NCBI GenBank assembly: GCA_937957685.1
Contig: CALGAO010000102.1
Location: 1 to 31,449 of the forward strand
Origin: an uncultured Paenibacillaceae bacterium
Lineage (GTDB): Bacteria; Bacillota; Bacilli; Paenibacillales; DA-C8
Reading direction: 5' to 3'
DNA: 31,449 bases
Position numbers and translations under genes: made by a program. Positions 25,678-31,449 of this stretch are shown piece by piece. Below the pieces are notes generated by a model. It searched no databases. It saw nothing but the letters and a program-made list of their open reading frames with translations, and had not been told where the DNA came from. The stretch's first letter is position 1, and each line of letters begins with the position of its first letter.

Positions 25678-25790
25678 GACGGCTGAAACGTTATCTTCTG
25701 CTTCCTGGCCGACCATGACCGGGATGCGGCAGATAGCGTTTTTTTTTGACAGGAGAGAGGAGTTAACATATATCATGACATTTTGACAAT

Positions 25791-25818
25791 TTAACAACGT
25801 TGCGACATCTGTTATAGA
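25791..25818 (+). promoter_or_regulatory. kdgK promoter with palindromic operator
   Basis: TTAACA (25791-25796) and TATAGA (25813-25818), spaced by 16 bases, make a plausible promoter about 60 bases upstream of kdgK. TAACAACGTTG at 25792-25802, containing the palindrome CAACGTTG, overlaps the -35 box and spacer, a place where a repressor would block transcription. The same 11 bases recur upstream of the SDR gene. A TTGACA at 25783-25788 has no -10 partner at normal distance. Confidence 0.5.
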
Positions 25819-25879
25819 CTTGATCGGACAGATGAACTACAATAGTCGCTAGTGAGTACGTTAGGGGGGATGGGAAACC

Positions 25880-26830
25880 TTGAAAGCGTTTGATGTGATT
25901 ACATTCGGCGAGTCAATGACCCTGTTCACTCCGCTGCGCGAACAGTCCCTGGAATTCTCCGACCTGGTGAACCGTTCGTTCGGCGGCGCGGAGAGCAATG
26001 TGGCGATCGGTCTGGCCAGGATGGGCGTGCGCGTCAGCTGGTTCGGCCAACTGGGGGACGAGCCCCAGGGCAGATATATCCTGAAGCGCATTCGCGGAGA
26101 GAACGTGGATGTCAGCCATGCGCGGCTGGTATCGACGGCCAATACAGGCCTGATGATGCGTCATAAGGTTGCCGGACGCGAGGAAGTGTTCTATTATCGC
26201 AAGCATTCTGCGGCCAGCCAGATGCGTCCGGAAGATCTGGACGAGGCGTTCATCGGCCAGGCGTCGATCCTGCATATCACGGGCATCACTCCGGCGCTGA
26301 GCGACAGCTGCCGGGCCACGGTTCGGGCAGCGGTGGAGATGGCGAAGCGGCAGGGGGTCAAGGTCAGCTTCGATCCGAACCTCCGGCTGAAGCTGTGGAC
26401 GATCGAAGAGGCCCGCGAGGTGCTGCTGCCGCTGGCTGAGCAGGCGGACTATTTCCTGCCCGGCATGGACGAGCTCAAGCTGCTGTACGATGAGACCGAT
26501 GAAGAGCAGGTGCTGGGCCGGGTTCAGCGTTTGTCCGCGCTGACGGTCATCAAGGGCGTCGGTTCAAGCAACGTCATCGTCCATCAAGGCAGCAGGACGC
26601 CGGTGCCCTACAGGAAGCTGGATCATGTCGTCGATACGATCGGCGCCGGGGACGCGTTCGCCGCAGGCTTCCTCGCCGGCATCGTCAAGGGCTACACGCC
26701 GGAGCAGGCCGTGCAGTTGGGCAATCTGTCGGCATCCTTCGTCATCCAGGGACACGGGGATTGGGAGCTGACCCCGACCTGGAATCAACTGGAACAGATG
26801 ATGCGCAATGAATCAATCGTGGAAAGGTGA
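25880..26830 (+). CDS. kdgK: 2-keto-3-deoxygluconate kinase (PfkB family)
   Basis: This 316-residue sugar kinase of the PfkB/ribokinase family should phosphorylate KDG to KDPG. It shows the N-terminal GESMTLFTP and the GG-containing SFGGAESNVAIGLARMG motif, then FDPNLR and the catalytic anion hole/base motif DTIGAGDAFAAGF (about 250-262). Length and context fit KdgK: the KDPG aldolase gene begins seven bases after its stop. The start is TTG at 25880, ten bases after GGGGGG and with no better start nearby; homology begins at once (MKAFDVITFGE). A cre-like sequence, TGAAAGCGTTTGAT, overlaps the start codon (11 of 14 positions match). Fructokinase is a less likely alternative. Confidence 0.92.
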   Translation: MKAFDVITFGESMTLFTPLREQSLEFSDLVNRSFGGAESNVAIGLARMGVRVSWFGQLGDEPQGRYILKRIRGENVDVSHARLVSTANTGLMMRHKVAGREEVFYYRKHSAASQMRPEDLDEAFIGQASILHITGITPALSDSCRATVRAAVEMAKRQGVKVSFDPNLRLKLWTIEEAREVLLPLAEQADYFLPGMDELKLLYDETDEEQVLGRVQRLSALTVIKGVGSSNVIVHQGSRTPVPYRKLDHVVDTIGAGDAFAAGFLAGIVKGYTPEQAVQLGNLSASFVIQGHGDWELTPTWNQLEQMMRNESIVER

Positions 26831-26837
26831 GATGAAC

Positions 26838-27500
26838 ATGAGAAAATACCAGACTTTGCAGCAGATCCATAAAGCCGGAGTCGTCGCGGTTCTGCGCGGC
26901 AAATCAACGGAAGACGTTGTGGCGATGGCGGAGCAGTCGATTGCGGGAGGCGTGCGCATCATCGAGGTGACGATGACGACGCCGGGCGCTCTGGAGGCGA
27001 TTCGCTACCTGGCGAACAAGTACAAGCAGGACAAGAATCCGGACAGACCGGTCATCGGCGCCGGCACCGTGCTGGATGAGGTAACCGCGAGGCTGGCCAT
27101 TCTCGAGGGAGCGGAATATGTCGTCAGCCCGTCCTTTCAGCCGGGCGTGGTGAAGATGTGCCACCTCTATCGCGTGCCGGTCATGCCAGGTGTGGTCACG
27201 CTCGCCGAAGCGCAGCTGGCGCTGGAGAGCGGCGCGGATGTCGTCAAGCTGTTCCCTGGCAGCATGTTCACCCCGGCCATCATCAAGACGCTCAAGGGGC
27301 CGTTGCCGCAGCTTAACATCATGCCGACGGGCGGCGTGAATCTGAACAATATCGGAGAATGGTTCAAGTCGGGCGCATTTGCGGTCGGCATCGGCTCCGA
27401 CCTGACGAGCGAGGCGGAGAAGACAGGCAACTACGACCTGATCCAGGACAAGGCCAGAAGCTACATGGAAGCGGCTGCGCCTTATCTGCAAGGCCGTTGA
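26838..27500 (+). CDS. kdgA: KDPG / 4-hydroxy-2-oxoglutarate aldolase
   Basis: This 220-residue class I aldolase cleaves 2-keto-3-deoxy-6-phosphogluconate to pyruvate and glyceraldehyde-3-phosphate. Conserved residues include Arg20 (VVAVLRG), Glu43 (IIEVTMTTP), the Schiff-base Lys137 (ADVVKLFPG) and MPTGGVN in the phosphate-binding part. The frame is open from 26808, inside kdgK, but ATG at 26838 is at proper distance from AAAGGTGA; ATG at 26832 is possible. It is in one operon with kdgK, completing the last two steps of hexuronate/aldonate breakdown. A hairpin follows at 27544, and the next gene has its own promoter. Confidence 0.93.
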   Translation: MRKYQTLQQIHKAGVVAVLRGKSTEDVVAMAEQSIAGGVRIIEVTMTTPGALEAIRYLANKYKQDKNPDRPVIGAGTVLDEVTARLAILEGAEYVVSPSFQPGVVKMCHLYRVPVMPGVVTLAEAQLALESGADVVKLFPGSMFTPAIIKTLKGPLPQLNIMPTGGVNLNNIGEWFKSGAFAVGIGSDLTSEAEKTGNYDLIQDKARSYMEAAAPYLQGR

Positions 27501-27543
27501 TTCGCGTCGGGCGCGATCGGACGGATGCGCGTGATACGAGAGG

Positions 27544-27578
27544 ACCGGGGTGGATCTGCTTCACCCTGGTTTCTCTTT
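27544..27578 (+). terminator. Probable terminator after kdgA
   Basis: ACCGGGGTG (27544-27552) pairs with CACCCTGGT (27562-27570) over 9 bp with one G-U, followed by TTCTCTTT. It lies 44 bases after the kdgA stop. The tail is interrupted by C, so some read-through into the downstream genes is likely. Confidence 0.6.
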
Positions 27579-27594
27579 GGGCCACAAACTTCGG

Positions 27595-27651
27595 GAAAAT
27601 AACAACAGACTTTTTGCGAGAAATGCTCTATAATAGAAAATAACAACGTTG
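27595..27651 (+). promoter_or_regulatory. SDR-lar operon promoter flanked by repeated operator sequences
   Basis: GAAAATAACAAC occurs twice, at 27595-27606 and 27636-27647, exactly 41 bases apart (about four helical turns). The two copies flank a perfect TATAAT at 27629-27634. The second copy runs on into the palindrome CAACGTTG, so TAACAACGTTG (27641-27651) is identical to the sequence in the kdgK promoter. No good -35 box is present. The layout suggests one regulator controlling both operons, perhaps with looping or cooperative binding. Confidence 0.55.
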
Positions 27652-27756
27652 GTATTCCGGTTCTTCCTGGCATCCTGCAGCGGTTTCCAGCGGCATTTGC
27701 ATAGGGAAGGTCGGCATGATAACGTAATACTACAAGCATCGAAGGGGATGAATCAC

Positions 27757-28524
27757 ATGGATTTGTTCAATCTCAAGGGGACAACTTCGGTCGTCGTCGG
27801 CGGCAATGGCGTGCTGGGCAGCGCGATGGCTTCGGCGCTCGCAGCATATGGCTCGAAGGTGGCGATCGTGGGCCGCAACATGGAGAAGGCCGAAGCGGTG
27901 AAGCAGAAGATCGAGCAGCAGGGCGGCGAGGTCATCTGCCTGAAGGCCGATGCTGCCAACAAGCAGGATATGCAGAATGTGCTGGAGGAAGTGCTGCGAT
28001 GGTCAGGACGGGTGGATACGCTCGTCAACGCTTCCGGCATCAACAGCTCGACGCCGTTCTTCGAACTGGACATGGAAGAATGGGACCGCATCATGGATAC
28101 GAATCTGAAGAGCGTCGTGATCGCCTGCCAGATCTTCGGCAAGCAGATGATTGAACAGGGCGAGGGAGGCTCGATCATCAACATCTCCTCCGTTTCGTCT
28201 GGCCCGCCTCTGTCCCGCGTCTTTACCTATTCGGCGTCGAAGGCTGGCGTGAACAGTGTCACGCAATTCCTGGCGCGTGAATTTGCGCCATACCGGGTGC
28301 GGGTCAATGCGATCATCCCGGGCTTCTTCCCGGCGGAGCAAAATCGCAAGATCCTCGATGCATCCCGCATCGAAGCGATCATGAGACATACGCCGTACGG
28401 ACGTTTCGGCGAGCCTGAGGAACTGCAGGGAGCGGTCGTCTACCTGGCATCCTCCAGGGCATCCGGGTTCGTAACCGGCACATTCCTGCGCGTGGATGGC
28501 GGATTCGGGGCGATGACGATATGA
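27757..28524 (+). CDS. SDR-family oxidoreductase, sugar-acid type
   Basis: This 255-residue classical short-chain dehydrogenase has a cofactor-binding glycine motif (GGNGVLGSA, about 15-23), NASG (about 91-94), and the catalytic Ser145, Tyr158 and Lys162 (YSASK). Similar SDRs in Bacillus and Paenibacillus act on D-mannonate/D-fructuronate (YjmF type) or on gluconate and deoxygluconate (KduD, gluconate 5-dehydrogenase), all linked to KDG. Which of these applies cannot be decided from sequence. The frame is open from 27649; ATG at 27757 is nine bases after AAGGGG and is where homology begins, while ATG 27748 abuts that site. Its stop overlaps the start of the LarA-like gene by four bases (ATGA), so the two are translationally coupled and probably act on the same compound. 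Confidence 0.9.
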   Translation: MDLFNLKGTTSVVVGGNGVLGSAMASALAAYGSKVAIVGRNMEKAEAVKQKIEQQGGEVICLKADAANKQDMQNVLEEVLRWSGRVDTLVNASGINSSTPFFELDMEEWDRIMDTNLKSVVIACQIFGKQMIEQGEGGSIINISSVSSGPPLSRVFTYSASKAGVNSVTQFLAREFAPYRVRVNAIIPGFFPAEQNRKILDASRIEAIMRHTPYGRFGEPEELQGAVVYLASSRASGFVTGTFLRVDGGFGAMTI

Positions 28525-29801
28525 GCGACCTGCTTCATGAGTTGGTCAAACACATCCCGATCCCGAAGATGGTGCGCATCCGGCAGAAGTTCGACGGAAC
28601 GAAGCTGGAGGACCCGATCGGCGAGCTGACGAGACAGCTTCACAGCCATGACAACTATCAGGCGATCCGTCCCGGACAGAAGATCGCCGTGGCTGTGGGC
28701 AGCCGCGGCATCTCGCGGATCCATGAGATCACCAAGGCCACGATCGATGCGCTCATCGCCAAGGGAGCGGAGCCGTTCATCGTGCCTTGCATGGGAAGCC
28801 ATGGCGGCGCGACGGCTGAAGGCCAGGCGAAGGTGCTCGAGCATCTGGGCATCTCCGAAGCGACCATGGGCGTGCCGGTGCGATCCTCGATGGAGGTCGT
28901 GCTGCTCGACCGCTTGCCGAACGGCCTGCCTGTATACTGCGACAAGATCGCGGCGGAGGAAGCGGATGCGATCGTCGTCATCAACCGTGTCAAGCCGCAC
29001 ACGGCTTTCCGCGGCCCCATCGAGAGCGGCCTGATGAAGATGATCGCCATCGGTCTCGGCAAGCAGAAAGGCGCGGAAGCCTGCCATCAGCTCGGATTCA
29101 AGTATATGGCCGAGAACGTCCCGGCCATGGCGAAGCGGATGATGGCCAAGCTGCCGATCATCTTCGGCGTCGCGATCGTCGAGAACGCATATGATCAGAT
29201 CTTCCACATCGAGGTCGTCGGACCTGACGTGATGGAGGAACGGGAGAAGGAATTGCTGGTGGAAGCGAAGAACCGGCTGCCGAAGATCCTGTTCCCGCAG
29301 ATCGACGTGCTCGTCATCGACTACATCGGCAAGAATATCAGCGGGGACGGCTTCGATCCGAACGTGGTCGGCCGCTATCCGACCCCGTATGCCTACGGCG
29401 GTCCTGAGGTGACGAAGATCGCGGTGCTGGATCTGACCGATGAGTCCAAGGGCAACGCGAACGGAGTCGGCACGGCTGACTTCACGACGCAGCGGCTCGT
29501 CGACAAGACGGACTGGCCAGCGACCTATGCGAACGGTCTCACCTCCACCGTCTGCTCGCCGACGAAGCAGGCGACGACGCTGGCGAACGACCGCGACTGC
29601 ATCAAGGCGGCGATCAAGACATGCAATATTCTGGATTACCACACATGCAAGCTGGTCCGCATCCGCGACACGCTGCATCTGGGCGAGATCGAGATCTCGG
29701 TGAACCTGCTGGAGGAAGCGAAGCAGCATCCGCAGATCGAGATCCTGACCGAGCCGTATGAATGGGAGTTCGACGCGGACGGATATCTGCCCAAGTCTTG
29801 A
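28521..29801 (+). CDS. LarA-like nickel-pincer-nucleotide racemase/epimerase (DUF2088)
   Basis: This 426-residue protein is about the size of lactate racemase LarA (about 424 aa) and contains the DUF2088/LarA N-terminal domain. Residues corresponding to those known from L. plantarum LarA can be placed: His94 (MGSHGGAT, like His108), His160 (VKPHTAF, like His174), Lys173 (SGLMKM, like the cofactor-bound Lys184) and Nickel ligand His189 (EACHQLG, like His200). The 16-residue Lys-His spacing is the same as in LarA. The enzyme should therefore carry the nickel-pincer cofactor and invert a 2-hydroxy acid carbon by hydride transfer. Family members are known that racemise malate or 2-hydroxyglutarate, or epimerise D-gluconate at C2. 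Coupling to the SDR and closeness to kdgK-kdgA argue for an aldonate substrate rather than lactate. The ATG at 28521 lies within the SDR stop. Confidence 0.88.
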   Translation: MSDLLHELVKHIPIPKMVRIRQKFDGTKLEDPIGELTRQLHSHDNYQAIRPGQKIAVAVGSRGISRIHEITKATIDALIAKGAEPFIVPCMGSHGGATAEGQAKVLEHLGISEATMGVPVRSSMEVVLLDRLPNGLPVYCDKIAAEEADAIVVINRVKPHTAFRGPIESGLMKMIAIGLGKQKGAEACHQLGFKYMAENVPAMAKRMMAKLPIIFGVAIVENAYDQIFHIEVVGPDVMEEREKELLVEAKNRLPKILFPQIDVLVIDYIGKNISGDGFDPNVVGRYPTPYAYGGPEVTKIAVLDLTDESKGNANGVGTADFTTQRLVDKTDWPATYANGLTSTVCSPTKQATTLANDRDCIKAAIKTCNILDYHTCKLVRIRDTLHLGEIEISVNLLEEAKQHPQIEILTEPYEWEFDADGYLPKS

Positions 29802-29841
29802 GATGCTTGATCGTCACGAACAACACAAAGGGGATGAGGCT

Positions 29842-30669
29842 GTGCTACTCACCAAATACGAACAGGTCAAGGACATCCTGCGCTCCATGAACAGCGTTGT
29901 CGTCGCGTTCTCCGGCGGAGTTGACAGCACGCTGCTGCTCAAGGCCGCGCTCGATGCGCTGGGCAGCGAGCGCGTGCTCGCCGTCACAGCCGATTCGGAG
30001 ACTTATCCGACACGCGAGATGGAGGAAGCGGTGCGCATCGCCGGGATGCTTGGCGCCCGGCACCGCATCATTCACACCTCCGAGCTGAATATCCCTGGCT
30101 ACAAGGAAAACACGCCGAACCGCTGCTATTTCTGCAAGCAGAACCTGTTCCAGCATCTGCAGCAGTTTCTCCAGCAGGAGGGCTACGAGCATATCGTCTA
30201 TGGCCTGATCGCCGACGATATGGGCGATCATCGCCCAGGGTACAAGGCGGCGGTGGAGCAGGGCGTGCGCGGGCCGCTTCAGGAGGCCGGGCTGTACAAG
30301 CAGGAGATCCGCGAGCTGTCCCGCATGTTCGGGCTGCCAACCTGGGATAAGCCGTCCTTCGCCTGCCTGTCCTCGCGCATCGCTTACGGGGAGATGATCA
30401 CCCAGGAGAAGCTGACGCGCGTCGATCGCGCCGAGAGCTTCATCATGTCGCTGGGCATCCGCCAGGTGCGCGTGCGCACGCATGATACGATCGCGCGGAT
30501 CGAGGTGGAGCCGGCGGATATGGCGAAGCTGCTCGAACATCGGGAAGCGATCGTCGAGGCGCTGACCTCTTGGGGCTATACGTTCGTGACGATCGATCTC
30601 GGCGGGTACAAGAGCGGCAATCTGAACAAGATGCTGGACAGACGAGAGACGGAATCGCTGGCTCGTTGA
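29842..30669 (+). CDS. larE: ATP-dependent sacrificial sulfur transferase LarE
   Basis: This 275-residue enzyme makes part of the nickel-pincer nucleotide (NPN) by adenylating the LarB product and donating sulfur. The PP-loop SGGVDS (24-29) marks the ATP-binding site. Cys175 in SFACLSSRIAYG aligns with the sacrificial Cys176 of L. plantarum LarE, and a CYFC pair lies at 95-98. The length matches LarE (276 aa). The start is GTG at 29842, eight bases after AAAGGGG; an ATG at 29803 lacks a ribosome site, and the longer frame starting at 29758 overlaps the LarA-like gene. It follows that gene by 40 bases, so enzyme and cofactor maker are co-expressed. Confidence 0.93.
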   Translation: MLLTKYEQVKDILRSMNSVVVAFSGGVDSTLLLKAALDALGSERVLAVTADSETYPTREMEEAVRIAGMLGARHRIIHTSELNIPGYKENTPNRCYFCKQNLFQHLQQFLQQEGYEHIVYGLIADDMGDHRPGYKAAVEQGVRGPLQEAGLYKQEIRELSRMFGLPTWDKPSFACLSSRIAYGEMITQEKLTRVDRAESFIMSLGIRQVRVRTHDTIARIEVEPADMAKLLEHREAIVEALTSWGYTFVTIDLGGYKSGNLNKMLDRRETESLAR

Positions 30670-30684
30670 TTTGGAGGCAGTCTG

Positions 30685-30707
30685 TTGACTGGTACGACTT
30701 TTCGTAC
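30685..30707 (+). promoter_or_regulatory. Possible promoter/operator upstream of larB
   Basis: TTGACT (30685-30690) is followed at once by a perfect inverted repeat, GTACGA-N4-TCGTAC (30692-30707), and then by TACAAT and ATAATAT sequences at unsuitable or loose spacing. It begins 15 bases after the larE stop. An operator controlling a separate larB transcript is plausible, but the promoter itself is not well formed. Confidence 0.4.
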
Positions 30708-30906
30708 AATGGCATAATATCGGAACCACGTTCCGTTACGCGACTTACTTGTGAGGATGCTGAAGTGGCGTATCAGCCTTGTATCGACTTCAGCCGGCCG
30801 CACAGGCATCAGGACACCGAAACTCACCGTGATCATGGCGGTGATCGGATGCAATGCCTCATCGACTTCAAATCCAGCATAAGTAATGATGAACGGAGAA
30901 ACGCAC
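30708..30906 (+). promoter_or_regulatory. Long, possibly structured leader of larB
   Basis: About 200 bases without a supportable gene contain three successive perfect stems: CGGAAC/GTTCCG (30721-30726 with 30730-30735), GCTGAAGT/ACTTCAGC (30759-30766 with 30787-30794) and CACCG/CGGTG (30825-30829 with 30839-30843). I do not recognise a known riboswitch. The unusual gap inside an otherwise tight operon makes a regulatory RNA possible. Confidence 0.35.
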
Positions 30907-31449
30907 ATGAGTTATGAAGACCTCGGATTCAGCAAGGTGGATATTGGCCGCGAAGCGCGTACGGGCGCGCCGGAAGTGATCTTCGGCATGGGCAAAACGG
31001 CGGAACAGGCGAAGGCGATCTTCGCCAGCCTGATGGCCAATCACGGCAGAGCGTTCGTTACGCGTGCCGATGCGCAGATGGCAGAAGCAATCTGCGGAGA
31101 TTTCCCTGAGGCCGTCTATAATCCCGTATCCCGCATCATCCGATGCGGGGAACCGCCCAGACGATATCCGGGTGTGGTTGCCGTGCTCAGCGGCGGCACT
31201 TCGGATATTCCCGTCGCGGAAGAGGCGGCGGAGACGGCAGAGTGGCTGGGCTGTACCGTGGACCGCATCTATGATGTGGGTGTGGCTGGCATCGATCGCT
31301 TGCTTGCCCAGCGCGAACGCATCCGCCAGGCGAACGTGGTCATTGCCGTTGCCGGCATGGAGGGAGCACTGCCGAGCGTTGTTGGCGGGATGGTTCGCCG
31401 ACCGGTCATCGCGGTCCCAACATCCGTAGGTTACGGCGCCCATCTGCAA
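30907..31449 (+). CDS. larB: LarB, pyridinium-3,5-biscarboxylic acid mononucleotide synthase (partial)
   Basis: LarB carboxylates nicotinate adenine dinucleotide and releases AMP, the first step of nickel-pincer cofactor synthesis. The visible 181 residues include the N-terminal part with DIGREARTGAPEVIFGMGKT and the start of a PurE-like domain (VAVLSGGTSDIPVAEEAAET, VAGMEGALPSVVGGMV, VPTSVGYGA). The reading frame is open at the window edge; the family is about 245 residues long, so roughly 65 residues, including the catalytic cysteine, lie beyond. ATG at 30907 is preceded by GGAGA. larC, the nickel insertase, would be expected next. Confidence 0.93.
   Translation, partial: MSYEDLGFSKVDIGREARTGAPEVIFGMGKTAEQAKAIFASLMANHGRAFVTRADAQMAEAICGDFPEAVYNPVSRIIRCGEPPRRYPGVVAVLSGGTSDIPVAEEAAETAEWLGCTVDRIYDVGVAGIDRLLAQRERIRQANVVIAVAGMEGALPSVVGGMVRRPVIAVPTSVGYGAHLQ

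Noticed and set aside
23706..25769. 687-codon open frame opposite GH127
   Set aside because: Antisense to a gene with all GH127 catalytic residues; His/Arg-rich sequence without motifs or ribosome site.
25783..25818. TTGACA with TATAGA as the kdgK promoter
   Set aside because: The boxes are 24 bases apart, beyond the usual 16-18; the TTAACA/TATAGA pair was preferred.
28440..29729. 429-codon open frame opposite the LarA-like gene
   Set aside because: Mirror of a highly conserved protein; no domain and no ribosome binding site.
28521..29801. Annotation of the LarA-like protein as lactate racemase
   Set aside because: Active-site residues support the superfamily only; the kdgK-kdgA-SDR context does not suit lactate, and no lactate permease or dehydrogenase gene is nearby.
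30692..30707. NikR-type nickel repressor box
   Set aside because: Half-sites are similar to the E. coli motif but the spacing is 4 rather than 16 bases; kept only as an unassigned inverted repeat.
30570..30917. 115-codon frame across the larE-larB gap
   Set aside because: Overlaps both flanking genes out of frame, has no ribosome site, and the sequence between is better explained as leader.

Overview
The window looks like part of a draft contig from a high-GC member of the Paenibacillaceae (Paenibacillus, Cohnella or Thermobacillus type). This is inferred from the LplB/YtcP/YtcQ-type sugar ABC transporter, the YesN-type response regulator, strong AGGAGG-like ribosome binding sites with frequent GTG/TTG starts, and several cytoplasmic glycoside hydrolases. 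The first 19 bases match an Illumina adapter, so the left edge is an assembly end. No rRNA, tRNA, CRISPR array or insertion sequence was seen.

Layout. 1-1,300: adapter remnant, a terminator belonging to an off-window gene, and an MFS exporter (minus). 1,379-5,172: three-gene sugar ABC importer operon (minus; permease, permease, lipoprotein). 5,370-8,947: MoxR ATPase - DUF58 - DUF4129 operon (plus). 9,027-11,699: P-type Ca2+-ATPase (minus). 12,002-16,411: GH3 and GH43 glycosidase operon (minus). 16,692-18,257: YesN-type response regulator (plus), divergent from GH3. 18,534-21,038: GH95 alpha-L-fucosidase/galactosidase. 21,322-22,620: decayed ABC exporter pseudogene. 22,646-23,518: AraC-type regulator (minus), divergent from GH127 beta-L-arabinofuranosidase (23,667-25,625). 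25,880-27,500: kdgK-kdgA. 27,757-31,449: SDR oxidoreductase - LarA-like racemase/epimerase - larE - larB, with larB cut by the window edge.

How it fits together. The ABC importer would bring in oligosaccharides. GH3 and GH43 (probably xylosidases), GH95 and GH127 all lack signal peptides, so they would trim the side chains of imported oligosaccharides inside the cell. This suits highly decorated hemicellulose such as glucuronoarabinoxylan. The right end handles sugar acids: 2-keto-3-deoxygluconate (KDG) is phosphorylated by KdgK and cleaved by KdgA to pyruvate and glyceraldehyde-3-phosphate.

The most interesting part is the right end. A homologue of the nickel-pincer-nucleotide enzyme LarA lies translationally coupled to a sugar-acid-type SDR, directly after kdgK-kdgA and before the cofactor genes larE and larB. 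All the key histidines and the cofactor-binding lysine can be picked out. This suggests a nickel-dependent aldonate epimerase feeding the KDG pathway rather than a lactate racemase. An 11-base sequence with a palindromic core is shared by the kdgK and SDR promoter regions and looks like a common operator. A probably structured 190-base leader precedes larB.
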